The notes under the pieces were generated by a model. That model was not told where the DNA came from. It ran no database searches and was given only the letters and a program-made list of their open reading frames with translations. From the NCBI GenBank assembly GCA_011109175.1, contig RDEW01000020.1:557273-621272 (forward strand): DNA of 64,000 bases, in the 5' to 3' direction. Of this stretch, positions 33,860 through 44,439 are shown piece by piece; position 1 is the first letter of the stretch, and each line of letters begins with the position of its first letter. The position numbers and the translations under genes were made by a program. Source of the DNA: Dicyema japonicum (taxonomy: Eukaryota; Dicyemida; Rhombozoa; Dicyemidae).

Positions 33860-34185
33860 CAAGATACACAATACAAGGCCATATTACAAGACGATCTGAA
33901 GATACACATTACAAAGGCCATATTACAAGACGGACATTGGTGCTGCTTTCATGTGAAGACACACATTACAAGGGCCATTCTACAAGACGAAGGAACCTAT
34001 TCACTCCGAGTGAATCTCCTCAACACAAATAAACATATTACTAACGAAGGAACCCATTACATGGTGGAGAAACGTATCACAAGTCGGAAGGATATGTTCA
34101 CAATTACGAAGGAACCCATTATACTGTGGAAAAGCATATCACAAGTCGGAAGGATTATTCACTATTACGAAGAAACCTATTGAAA
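33860..34185 (+). repeat. Tandem repeat cluster within the LINE-B wreck
   Basis: Unit A (about 28 nt), core CATTACAAAGGCCATATTAC followed by AAGACG, occurs about three times at 33865-33990. Unit B (about 63 nt), cores ACGAAGGAACCCATTA and ATCACAAGTCGGAAGGAT, occurs at least twice with a third partial at 34029-34185. Units are diverged. No conserved peptide. Confidence 0.65.
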
Positions 34186-34199
34186 GCGCAGTAGACGAA

Positions 34200-34445
34200 G
34201 GGTCAAAATCTCTGGATATTCTCCAAGTTGGACCTGGTACCCACAACAATTGAACCCCTACATTCGACCCGGGTCTACACGGAACTTTGTCATCTTCCGG
34301 ACTTTGATCCCTACAGGACCTGGGAATATCGTAGATGTACATACTAGAGTTGGGACCTACCGGGGGGTACCCATACCAAATGTTCCCTACATTCGAATTG
34401 GGTTCTACGCAAGACTTTGTTAACCACATTATTGGTTCCTAGAAG
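34200..34445. repeat. Imperfect ~150-nt tandem duplication
   Basis: AAGTTGGACCTGGTACCCAC...CCCTACATTCGACCCGGGTC...CACGGAACTTTGTCATC (from 34220) is repeated as AGTTGGGACCTACCGGGGGG...CCCTACATTCGAATTGGGTT...CGCAAGACTTTGTTAACC (from 34349). Origin unknown. More GC-rich than its surroundings. Confidence 0.5.
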
Positions 34446-34619
34446 GCGGCTTGGGACTACTGTGGAAAAAACATACTGGAGAAGGGACCTACTAAGGGAG
34501 AACTAACAGGAGATGGGCTTACTAGCTTTGTACATACTACGCTCTGGATATAAGGGCAGGATTCATGGGATCCAACACTAGGACGAAATTCAACCAACGA
34601 TAGAAGATAACTAAATGGA

Positions 34620-35640
34620 GTGTGGATACATCAGAAGTGTCCAGGCCGCATAGGCGGACACGTTTAAATATCCTCAAAATAACTCCTTACTTTGGAATAA
34701 ATTTGGTTTTAGGTTTTCGAGGTCTACTTCTGAAGACAGTGAAAGGATTTCTGGACTCTGACTCTGTGAAAATGATAAGAGTTCTATCAAACACAAACCT
34801 AAGAGTTCAAATTGGCAAAATTACGTCAAGAGAATTCCTATATAATGTGGGTACTCCTCAAGAGGATTTCCTCTCACCTTTGCTATTTGTCAAGAAACGG
34901 CGATACGTGATCTTTAAAGATTTTATGAAAGTAACATAGAAGAATCCATTTATGCTGACGACGTAGATTTCATATTGAGAGATAGATCAGCCCTTATTCC
35001 CCTATTGGAAGTAGCTCCCAATGAATTCAAAAAATAGTACTTAACCATGAATGTTCGCAAAACGGAGAAAGTGGACATCAGAAGAATGAAAAGAAGATCA
35101 GATGAACAATAAAGACTAATAAGCTTGGATACTTACTTGGAGACAGTGAGGACATGGTTAGAAGAAAAACCCTCGCTACAGCAGCTTAACAAAGTTAAAA
35201 GAACTAGATTGACAGAAGACGATCAAGTACTTCATTCCGGTTAAGGCTATAGAATACCCTAGTGAAACCAGTTTTACTATATAATTCATCAAAGTGTGAG
35301 ATTTCTAAGGCTGAGTAAGAGGTGATAGACTCTTTTCATCGAAGGCAGCTGAGGACAATACTCGGATTGTGTTGGCCAAGGAAAATAGGCAAGAAAGTTT
35401 TATATAATGTTCTTTGCTCCACTATTCCTTTGAGTCTCGAGATCGGCCATTTCGCATATTTATGGTTTTACGTATGTTGTTTAATAATAATTGAAATAGT
35501 TAAGGGTTAATTTTTCACTAGTCAGTGTGAAGAGAATCTCCATCGCAGAATTGGAATAAATTGTAATATTAGAAAACAAGAGATTTATTTACATGGGGAC
35601 ACCTTGAACGAAAGACAAAATAAAGTCAGTTAAACAATAT
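34620..35640 (+). mobile_element. LINE-B RT end and C-terminal region, decayed
   Basis: Reads, with frame changes, TPYFGINLVLGFRGLLLKTV, KIT.REFLYNVGTPQEDFLS (motif B region), then IYADDVDFILRDRSAL near 34950 (YADD catalytic block intact), KLGYLLGDSEDMVRRKT (35140), and DSFHRRQLRTILGLCWPRK (35325), matching FHRKQLRNLMGLGWHKK in the copy at 63200. The 3' part after 35430 is interrupted. Confidence 0.75.
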
Positions 35641-35905
35641 CAGTTCCCACAATGAGTAGCCCATCTCACATCTGTGGTTCTCAATTGTATCTACTGTTGC
35701 TCAGAAGCGCCTCCTCTAGTGCTTGCACAGGAAATCGATTGGGAAAGAAAACCTATGGGCTGACGACCTTTCCTTTTCCCGAAAAAGATTCATTAAATAT
35801 ATAATTTTACATTTACTATAATTTTGAAATTTGAGATATTCTGATCATTTTTATAATTTTATTAAGTTTTTATTATAAAAATAAATTTAAAAAATAAGGT
35901 GGGAA

Positions 35906-36242
35906 ATGTCGAGCTTTGTGATGAAAGAATATTACGAACAGATAATATCCGGACTGGAAGAGGAGATCCGAAAACTGAGACATGAAAACTCAAGTAAGTT
36001 TAAATGATAACTATTAGACCTTAAATACAGACTAGTAAGCATGGAGTGGGGGACAAGTCGTAAACGACCGATGGGTAGTCATTATAGTGAGCCTAGAATC
36101 TCCTAATAATCGTGCAAAGAAGAAGCATTGTATTAGTCCACCAAAAATATCATCCCATGTACTGCCAACACTCCCTCCTCTTAGCAAATATGGAAGACGG
36201 ACAGTGGAAATGAAAGGAAGAAGATGTGATTATATTTCTTAA
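35906..36242 (+). CDS. Small coiled-coil protein, unrecognised (about 96 residues)
   Basis: Three exons: 35906-35993, 36018-36074, 36097-36242, with introns of 24 and 22 nt (GT...AG). It begins MSSFVMKEYYEQIISGLEEE and continues IRKLRHENSNLKYRLVSM as a short leucine-zipper-like coil, followed by a basic linker (GTSRKRP, NNRAKKKH) and a C-terminus ISSHVLPTLPPLSKYGRRTV then EMKGRRCDYIS. Each intron removal either avoids a stop or restores frame, which supports the model. The layout (short coil plus basic, Pro-containing tail) suggests a nuclear or centrosomal adaptor, but no family is recognised. An S1-like repeat follows directly. Confidence 0.6.
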
Positions 36243-36269
36243 TATTTGCTTATTTACAATTATTATGCT

Positions 36270-36810
36270 TTTACTGATTAACATATGTAATGGGTACTCA
36301 CTATGTATGCTCGATTCATACACAGAAAAACTACGTTCTGTGCCTTCTTTAAATTACAAGAGATGCGGTGTGATCAACCTGTCTCGGGAGACCCCCAGTG
36401 CCTGGCTAAATTCAAAAAGGATCTACATCCTCCTATTCCACTGAAGATGTTCTAACAATGGGTAATATGGATGGTTGAAAGTATGCGTCTCACTTCAATC
36501 ATGGTAACTGGATATACATTAATTAACCCTTACATCTTTCCGTGTATGCTCTTCCCTTCGTTTCCAGGGAGCTGAAATTGTTATTGTGCGTCATGTGGTT
36601 CACCATCTCTGGTGGCGCCAGATATAATCCTCAGTTATATCCAAAAAGGACCATTAGTCAACAACCATCCAGATGAATTCCCTCTGGACCGCACTTCCTT
36701 CAAATCCAAGCATGGAAAGACTGCTGAGGGAGGCCGGGATCACCTAATTTTTTCATTCTGGATATGACGGTGTTTTCCAGTTCAATAAATTTAATTTGAA
36801 AATCACATTG
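36270..36810 (+). repeat. S1/S2 SINE-like repeat with LINE-A-like tail
   Basis: Two parts. 36380-36550 has CCCCCAGTGCCTGGCT and GGTAACTGGATATACATTAA, matching S1 at 44200-44345. 36590-36800 (GTGCGTCATGTGGTTCACC, CTGGTGGCGCCAGATA, CCTCTGGACCGC, GGAGGCCGGGATCACC, ATGACGGTGTTTTCCAGTTC, AATAAATTTAATTT) matches 21730-22015. The two parts may be separate insertions. Confidence 0.65.
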
Positions 36811-36814
36811 TCAA

Positions 36815-37370
36815 GGATAAAGCACATTGAAGTATAAAGTTGCATAAATAGGATTTATTGGCTGGAGAACTCTACTGTATAGTGCTCCAGTCAAAGTCAT
36901 ACTAATGTTCTATGGTGTTGTTTCGAAGGCTTACTAATCTCACTTGGGATTCATCGCAATCGATGCACCAACTAAAACATACATTCAATTTGTTTTCCTC
37001 AAGAATACATTAGATAGCTGTAGGCGGAGTATAAATACTGAGTTTACACTATCGAGGAAGATATGGTTATAGCAACCAATCACCTGGTAGAATCACCAAC
37101 TCAGTTCGATGGTGTGCCAGGCGACCCGGGTTGGAGGAAACGGATCGGTTTCAGCTCAACGACTCCTTTTCTAAGAGGAAAAATGTCTAAAAGCGAGTAG
37201 TAATATTGATTTAACAAGGGTTTTCCGTAAAAATAAAAGTTCAAATTATAATTGACCTGTTAATTGTATATATTGTTGTACTCTATTATTATTGATTTAG
37301 TATTTTTATAAGACTATAAAGGGTTAATATGACATTGGAGATTAAACTGAGTACTTATGATTACTCAATC
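36815..37370. other. No gene seen
   Basis: 36840-37200 has some open peptide scraps but nothing I can name; 37200-37370 is AT-rich. Confidence 0.3.
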
Positions 37371-37374
37371 ATTC

Positions 37375-38165
37375 TTTATATGCGAACTAGTAATCCAATC
37401 ATGAACTTTGCTGTCAGTCAAACTGGACATCCGCAATGCTTTCAATAGCATTAGGAGAGATATAATCATAGAAGATAGCATCTCCAGGATCCCGGAAATT
37501 AACAGAATGCTGAAACTATCATATGGTTCCCCATGTACGCTGATCTTCTGACAACCACACATCGAATCCAAGACTGGAGTCCAACAAGGCTACCCCCTTG
37601 GCTCCCTATTCTTTGCCTTAGGCATCGATTTGCAGCATCAGCGATTTTTCCTGCTGGAGGAGTGCTTGAAGGGGTCCAAGACACACCGCATCAACGGACT
37701 TGAAGCGGACCGATTTTCTGTACAATTGGAGCCCCTTGGATAGCCAACCAAAGACAAGACGGAACAACTCTCTTTCCATGGGAAAGTAGTAAATACCTTG
37801 CCTAAGACGCCACCTGTTTGGATAGCCTCTCTTTTTCCAACCTTGTTATGATAGCAACTAACCCAGTCTCTGCTTTGGAGAAGGCTGAGACCCTAAAGAT
37901 GAAGAAATGCGTATGTCTCGACGGACAGTTCACTTTTGACCCAGTCGCCGTGGAAACGTCATGAATCATAGGAAGCAGATCACTGATCCTGCTAAACAGA
38001 ATCGGATCGCTCATCGCAAAGAATAAAAACGACAGGAGAGAAAGGAGTTGGCTCTTTGAGCGCATTTCCGTGTAAATCATCAAGGGTAATGCTTTCTCAA
38101 TTATTATTTTGTAGGATTTCGTAAATGGAAAAGACCGAAAACCTCTGTGGAACAAAATTAATTAT
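37375..38165 (+). mobile_element. LINE-C RT and C-terminal domain, decayed
   Basis: Plus-strand copy. Motif A as VKLDIRNAFNSIRRDIIIED (37419-37480), SISRIPEINRMLKLSYGSP, motif B as KTGVQQGYPLGSLFFALGID, then a jump (deletion of the catalytic motif C region) to NPVSALEKAETLKMKKCVCL and FTFDPVAVETS (37860-37960), and RERSWLFERISV (38040). These define the LINE-C order RT then KRPDG/VWD/VPVAVETSG domain. The latter domain is common after RT in some animal non-LTR elements, where it probably acts as an endonuclease (from memory). Confidence 0.75.
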
Positions 38166-38464
38166 GAATTATTTAATGGTTATTTTAATTTAAAAGTAAA
38201 TTTCACATTGACTTAATATCTTTGTGACGTTCTTAAAATGAACCAAAGATATCAACAAAAACTTAAAGTGGCTCTTCTATCGTTATGCACTTATCATCCC
38301 AGAATGCTTGGATGACAAAGGATATTTTTAATTAATGGTTATGTTGAATTAAAATCCTTATTCTCCTCGACAATGCCATGAAACATAAATTATTCAAATT
38401 ACTCTTCATGCCAAATAATTCTACTCCATTTCTTCAGCCATTGGATAATGGAATCAGCTAAACA

Positions 38465-39465
38465 TAATAAATATGGATTTGAGAGTAGAATTGAACATTT
38501 TTTATAAATACACCACAATAAAATTGTTATTATTTCATAAAGTTATAATTATTAATAGAAAAGGCAAGGTCTTGAAAAACGAAATGTTGAAGTTAATATT
38601 TGATGGAGTCAAAAAGAGAATTGGCAGTCTGGCAAATACAAGATTGAACTCGGTTAATTTGTTCAAAGCCATAAATGAGCATGCTTTAGAGAAGAAGTCG
38701 AAGTATTGTTTGAGGAAAGCAGACATTCTTCGGGTCATAAAATCAAAGAAAACACATTTGGCCACAATCGTAGAATTCTTCAATCGAAGGTATAATGAAC
38801 CCGCTGTTATGCATTCGTACTTATTAAAGAGATCCAGGAGAAACCTTTAATTGAACAAATACGGAAGAAGCAATTGCGTGGAACTCTTTTCAAATGTTTG
38901 GATGATATCAACGTCGACATCAGGGAATCATCTCAGTGGTTATCGCATGGGAACAATTCTCCAATATCTGAAGGATTGCTGTGTCTTATACAGGACCGTA
39001 ATTAGTCCTTCGACAATGCTGCAGAAAAGTGCAACCATTGTAACTCTTCCAGGAAAAGTGTCGACTTTTGGAAACAAAGTGTGGTCGTATGTTATGCAGC
39101 GATTACCTGCGAAGACATAATGAGGTGGTTAAATGCATACATCTGTACCTGTGTCGTCAATGTGAATTAGGGTTAGGGTTACAACAATAGCCACGGACAC
39201 GAAGGTACAAAATAGCATAACAGGCATATTCGTGTTCGATAAAATGAAGAATACAATAACTCTAATAAAAGTAAGAATTACATTCCAACTATGGCTAAAG
39301 CATGTCTATGAGGAACACAGGTATGATCTCTTAGCGAGCGAACTTGTATTTATAATGCCAGTAGTTTTGACTTGGGATTGTCAGCAAATACTACAAATAC
39401 CATTTAGAAGCCTTGAAGCTGGAATGTCTTGTGAAAGTTTATATATAGACTGTCACGATTAATAA
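38465..39465 (+). mobile_element. R2/NeSL-like LINE (LINE-F), C-terminal half
   Basis: An open frame (38473-38850) followed by shifted frames reads GVKKRIGSLANTRLNSVNLF, KAINEHAL, then CLRKADILRVIKSKKTHLAT and IVEFFNRRYN; next KCLDDINVDIRESSQWLSHG and EGLLCLIQDRN; then a weak Cys motif KCNHCNSSRK and RHNEVVKCIHLYLCRQC; finally KHVYEEHRYDLLASELVF and VVLTWD. These blocks are those of R2/NeSL-type elements that carry a CCHC motif and a restriction-like endonuclease at the C-terminus. An internal deletion lies between INEHAL and KYCLRKAD. (TTAGGG)2-like sequence interrupts it at 39164. Confidence 0.65.
39164..39178 (+). repeat. Interstitial telomere-like repeat
   Basis: TTAGGGTTAGGGTTA inside LINE-F, where coding similarity is interrupted. 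Two repeat units, as at 4757. Confidence 0.5.
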
Positions 39466-39469
39466 GACA

Positions 39470-40685
39470 GCAGAGAGTACTCTTAATGGATGCAGAGATT
39501 GTGAGAACCGTGAACAATGTATGATTAATGCTCGGACGGCTCTAATGTTCTAATTATCTTCAGGGTACATATATGATACAAAACTGATTTGAATAATATC
39601 TTGCTCCTAATCTCTCTTCTCAGATAATCCAAACATTATGGATATTGACATTATTATTATCAGCACTGCCGAGAACACATAAAAAACAAAAGTCAATTAA
39701 AGTTCCCTTGTGCCGCGCCGGCCACCCTTTGCACCAATCGCATCCAAAGGCTTCTCCGTTTCGCAAGATCTCTTAGTTCATAGAGGTCATCCATTAGATA
39801 TTGACATAAAGAACCAATATCTTGAGATATATCTATATTTAGACATTAACGATCGAATTGGGGTGTTAAAATTGAAAGTCCCTTTAGGTTTATACTTTTT
39901 ATGAACTTAGAGATCCAAACTAACGTTGCCATGTAGGACTATTTACCGATTTTATTGAATAGAATTACTCTCCTGGATAGGAAAAGTGCCTCTGAGATAG
40001 AGATCACATTGATTAACTGCTAAACTGGCAAGAATATAGACAATCACGCATTGTTATGACTATGACGTCGCAAATTAAGTTTAATAATAATTACTTTTCC
40101 TTAAAAATCCAAATTAAGCGAATATTAATTATTTTACTAATTATTGGAACAAAGGCCAAGGGTATTGCTTCTATCTCTTATTGCGCCGCATCATGAAATT
40201 TCAATAACAAATACTTATTCGATCCGCAATATATTATTAATAACAAATAAGTTTTTATCCTGTTTATGATAAGATATTTGGTATTTCCATTAGTACCATT
40301 AGGTTCATATCTAAATTGAGTATATTTTACGCAGTTGGGCTGATATATAGAGCATTCACGCATAATAAGGATATTCTAATATAATATTGAAAATACTTGC
40401 GTACATGAAAAGATTATGAATTTGTCACAAAATATTATATAACCGAATTTAAAAGAAAATTACTGTAAATGGATTATAATAAACTTACATGAATCTAAGA
40501 GAATAAAATTCTGTCGCAAAATGTGAGTTACAGTTTGAGAAATCTCTATTAATCAAAATAATATTAAACATAGATTGAACATTGGGAGAGAATGGTCGTA
40601 AATATATTGTTATCATATTATTACGGAAACAAATGTTGTAAATTAATTCCATAAAGTGAAAAAGTAACATCAATTGTGATGCTAA
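39470..40685. other. Gene-free AT-rich stretch
   Basis: No exon or named repeat. The short open frame 39710-39904 shows no family features. Confidence 0.35.
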
Positions 40686-40689
40686 TAAA

Positions 40690-41385
40690 TTCAAGTACAG
40701 TAAACTCCCTTTAATCCGATTTTTTAGACGAGTCAGCAAAATTTTACTAAGTTTCCATACAAACAGGCTTCAATAATCTGAAACTTTATAATCTGCAATC
40801 CGAAAGACATTTATTAAAAATTTCGGATTAATTTATTTTGTTATTATTCTAAATGTAAATGAATTTAAATTTTAAATTAAAGTCTTAAAGTGCCACATGG
40901 TTAGAAAAAGGACCGAAATTTCTATTGCACGGAAAAAAATTTGAAAAATGACTATAATAATTTATTCCTAATTTTCTGAGAAAAGAATTATCCCATATCT
41001 GTGGAATAAAAATTAACCTTTATTTGGGAATTTCGAAACTCAAAAATTTTTAAAATGAATTTGGTAATTCGCTTGTTTAATGGATTTCAAGGATGGATGC
41101 AAGCAATGGTGTTATCACTGAGGATATAATCATTTCAAAAGCTAAGGTATTTAGTGAAAAGGTTGAATCAATGATCCGGAATTTAGTAAAGGCTACACAG
41201 ATTCAAAGGAAAATTTAATCTTAAACTAAAAGTTCTTCACAAGAAACCAAAAAGCTTAACACAAAATTAAATTAATTGAATAGAAAAATATGATTGATAA
41301 GTTAAAAGAAGTTGACCCTGACGTATTGCTAAACATGGATGAAACTAGAATCTTTTATTTCAATCTTTCCCTTTTTTAATAAAAG
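40690..41385 (+). mobile_element. Pogo/Tigger-like transposon relic
   Basis: Begins with CAGTAAACTCCCTTTAATCC, a pogo-type terminal repeat, followed by related AATCTG/AATCCGA motifs. Coding scraps downstream: RLFNGFQGWMQA (41070), GVITEDIIISKAKVFSEKVE (41110-41170), and LKEVDPDVLLNMDETRIFYF (41307-41370), where NMDET is the first catalytic Asp block of the DDE domain. Stops and frameshifts; the rest of the DDE core and the right TIR are not seen before a LINE-C fragment. Confidence 0.75.
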
Positions 41386-41394
41386 ACAATTATT

Positions 41395-41770
41395 CAACAA
41401 AGATACAAATGTTAGTTGAGGAAGCCGGCTGCATGGATCGCAAAAAAGTTCCCTCTGAGTATGGCCATTCCAATCTTTTGTCTCAGCCAGAATCTTTCCC
41501 TTCTATAACAATTTCATATTTATTGTACATTATATTAATAATGTACTGGCCATTCGTGCCCATTCCCTCTCATAACCAGCAGCGCTCATGGGGATCTCCT
41601 GTTAGTGTAGAAATCCGATTCCGTAGACGACTCAAGAATTCCAGCGTCGCAGAGGCAAGGGAACCAAACGTTTCAAACGCGAGCGGAACAAACAAAAAAT
41701 CCGCTTGTAGGACCGCATACATTGCCCGTTTTGACTTCTTGACCTTCTCAGCGGCAGAATAGGTCCAGGG
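41395..41770 (-). mobile_element. LINE-C C-terminal fragment
   Basis: Minus strand reads YSAAEKVKKSKRAMYAVLQA, DFLFVPLAFETFGSLASATL and EFLSRLRNRISTLTGDPHER, the FVPVAxETSG block of LINE-C (compare 49640-49540). It ends near WLWEGMGTN, then decays. The plus-strand open frame here is its shadow. Confidence 0.75.
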
Positions 41771-41774
41771 GATT

Positions 41775-42745
41775 ATTCTTATCCAAAGTTTTTTTTTCTC
41801 CGATCATCAAGGTCGTCAGATGTTTCGAGTTTTTTTGCCTACACCTTCGTCGTTAACTATTGTCCTTGAATCTCCCTGGAATGATCTACACATTCTTTAA
41901 AGTAAATTTTGATACAGCCATACAGTTTTTATTTTGAATGTTAGATTTCCGTTAAAAAAGGCTCATTGTTACATAACTTGTACGGTCAGCATCCATGCTC
42001 TCTATTGTGTACTGTATATTGTGTGACTTGTGAAGCAAGGTACAATGAAAACGTGTCAAGGTTTTCTATAATCAGCATAGACAACAATTTCAGTACTCAC
42101 ATTGGCTGGGTGAGGGAGCGACGACATAAAATTATTGAAGAGATGAACTTATAACCCTTGTAAAATCCACGGTTAGACTTAAACAAAGTATGTCACACAT
42201 AGTTCATCCGATCTTCTAAGAAGCTGGAAATCAAGTGTATCAGCCCCAAAAAGATTCCTGCCTCAGTGAGGGTGGATTGGAGCCATCAAATTATACATAG
42301 TCGAATGCTCTCTCTACTCCAAAAATAGTGCTGCATGTTTTAATTGTCCATATAGTAGATCTGAGAGCTCAACTCCCAGAGGCAGTCACCGCAGGATCGC
42401 TTTTTTCCGGAACAATTTGAGAGTCCGAAAGGGTCAGTGTATAATTTATCTTATTCATATCTTACATGATTTCTTCTATATAATTTTTCTAATAAGTGAG
42501 TGATCACCAATTTGTGGTCACATCATATTTCAAAACCATAGTAAATTTGATTAATATTATAATTCCAGTTCTCGTCCTTTCCTTATCTAATCCAAGTAGC
42601 CTTGTGTCATATTGGGTGGTCAAAAGTAATATTTGTGATAAAAAATCGTAGGATTGGCAAAATCGAACTAAAGATGCACAATGAGAATTTCTCCGGTTCC
42701 AATCGTTTCATTTAATGAAAGTTTCCCAATTCCGTGCATTACCGG
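41775..42745. other. No gene seen; possible LINE debris at 42180-42440
   Basis: 42180-42440 on the minus strand gives broken peptides that vaguely recall an RT motif A, too weak to assign. The rest is AT-rich. Confidence 0.3.
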
Positions 42746-42751
42746 CTCTAG

Positions 42752-43196
42752 TATTCTAATATGTCGCGTCCCGCCGGGTTACCGATTCCAGTGCTGGTTA
42801 CATTTCACCTGTCAATCGACATGTCACCTGTCATTCAATCAATATTAATTGGTTTCTAATCAAAGAATTTATTTTTTAATCTATATTTTCTTGACTCGAC
42901 TCTTTTTCAATTCTCCTGATCCTGCCTTAATCTGTGATAAAAATTAAATAAACCTCTATTCGGTAGTTTGACAAAATTTGAATAATTTTACTTGGCTCTT
43001 CATATGGAAATTCAAATTTCTAAATTTCAATAAATTAAATATATGGCTACTGCAGATTCACTTTTAAGTCATTTACAAATAGCATATTTGCTGTAAACAT
43101 CAATTACATCTGACAAGTAGCCTGACTGTGGTTGACAGGTGACATGTAACCAGCATGGGACGCGTTGCCACCACGGGACGCGACATAATATTTAAA
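42752..43196. mobile_element. MITE/foldback element with ~80-bp inverted repeats
   Basis: The left arm starts ATGTCGCGTCCCGCCGGGTT (42758) and continues TGCTGGTTACATTTCACCTG and TCACCTGTCATTC. The right arm, reversed, starts ATGTCGCGTCCCGTGGTGGC (43187) and continues ATGCTGGTTACATGTCACCT and GTCAACCACAGTCA. The loop of about 280 bp is AT-rich and non-coding. Non-autonomous DNA element; superfamily unclear. Confidence 0.75.
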
Positions 43197-43199
43197 AAA

Positions 43200-43825
43200 A
43201 TGTCAGAAATGGCGATGACAATGATTGTCTCAATCAATAAGTTGAGTGTACTGAGCTCTAGGATTACCAAGGACTACGAATCCAAGTCCATGTGTGGAAA
43301 GTCATAAAGTGATTATTTAATATTCATTTTTGTTAGAGAATATGTGATCACTATAATAATATATAACTGATTAGATTGACTGATTTGTCTGTTTTCATCG
43401 TTCATAGAAGAACTTAATGTCTTTACTATGGATAAGCTTGTATTGAATATAATTCCATGTTTGGACACACAATCGCATATTCATATCACTAAATTATTTA
43501 GATAACTTATCTTAATTTTAGAATTATACGGACATTCATTATTTCACAGCTTAGTTATTTTTAAAATTATTAACATTTATCACATATGTGACAGTGACTG
43601 AATCCTTATAAGTTACTACAGACAATAAGAAATTGTATTCTGGAAATACTGGTCATGCATAAAGCCTTTCTCTGTTTTCTATAGTAAAGTGAATAAATTA
43701 ATACTATAAGAGAATTCACTATAAGATGAGTGCTATTTATAACATAACAAAGTCAAATATTACTCAAATTATGTTAGTACAACAATACATTACGTAAAAA
43801 TAGAATTTAGATAATAAATGTAATG
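43200..43825. other. Gene-free AT-rich stretch
   Basis: Nothing recognised. Confidence 0.35.
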
Positions 43826-43826
43826 A

Positions 43827-44066
43827 TTACTGGGAGGCACAACATGACTTTACTCGTCTCTTCTTCTTTAATGGGGCTGATTTATCTTTTTCACTACATT
43901 CAGTCGTCACATTATTTTCATTATTGCATTCTGAAGACACTACTTTATTATCACAGGCTTCCTCTGTATTATCCTTATCAGATGACTGACTTTTATCCTT
44001 CAATATAAATTGTCCATCCTCATAAACATACTGATTTATTAAATTAGTGGAGTTATCTTGATTCAT
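43827..44066 (-). CDS. Small acidic protein with CaaX-like C-terminus
   Basis: Single-exon frame of 79 codons, MNQDNSTNLINQYVYEDGQF onward, rich in Asp, Glu, Ser and Asn, and ending LKKKRRVKSCCASQ. The end combines a polybasic patch with a C-terminal CASQ box, the arrangement used for prenylation and membrane attachment in Ras/Rho proteins, but there is no GTPase or other domain. An AAACCACAA element (44091-44083), within a 15-nt sequence identical to one upstream of the KLF gene, lies 16 nt before the start, which supports a real gene. Function unknown. Confidence 0.55.
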   Translation of the reverse strand: MNQDNSTNLINQYVYEDGQFILKDKSQSSDKDNTEEACDNKVVSSECNNENNVTTECSEKDKSAPLKKKRRVKSCCASQ

Positions 44067-44082
44067 ACGTTTTATTTAAATA

Positions 44083-44091
44083 TTGTGGTTT
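44083..44091 (-). promoter_or_regulatory. AAACCACAA element upstream of the small CaaX-like gene
   Basis: Gene-strand ATTATAAACCACAAT, identical over 15 nt with the element at 57182-57196. Confidence 0.4.
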
Positions 44092-44169
44092 ATAATCAAA
44101 TTTTATTATTAACAATAATAAATTATAAATAAAATAAAATATTAATTTAATTAAAATCAAAGTAAACAC

Positions 44170-44397
44170 TAATTAGGTTGAGGTGTCTAGGTGGCGCCCA
44201 GTGCCTGGCCGGCACGAAAAAAGATCATTTGCTTTCCCCCACTCCACTGGAGGGGTTTCCACAACTGCAAGTATGGACGTCTTTTTCTTTTTATGTTGAT
44301 TCCGGATGGACTCTGTTTCTGTGAAAGTAGAAATTGGATACACTTAATTAGTTGTTTACTTTAACTTCTTTCTCGTTGCATCCGGGGTTAATAAATA
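44170..44397 (+). repeat. SINE-like repeat S1
   Basis: GGTGGCGCCCAGTGCCTGGC, AGATCATTTGCTTTCCCCCA, CTGGAGGGGTTTCCACAACT, GATTCCGGATGGACTCTGTT, TTAATTAGTTGTTTACTTTA and the end CCGGGGTTAATAAATAG match 4110-4345. Its 5' head is shortened. It sits directly upstream of the LINE-B endonuclease frame, so it might instead be part of that LINE's 5' end. Confidence 0.65.
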
Positions 44398-44439
44398 GGT
44401 TGAGGTTAGGTCGTTCTTTGGTTGAGGTTGGTGACGCAT

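Noticed and set aside
33860-34185. CRISPR-like array
   Set aside because: Units are contiguous and diverged, without unique spacers, and the genome is eukaryotic.
41409-41762. 117-codon plus-strand frame
   Set aside because: Shadow of the LINE-C C-terminal fragment on the minus strand.
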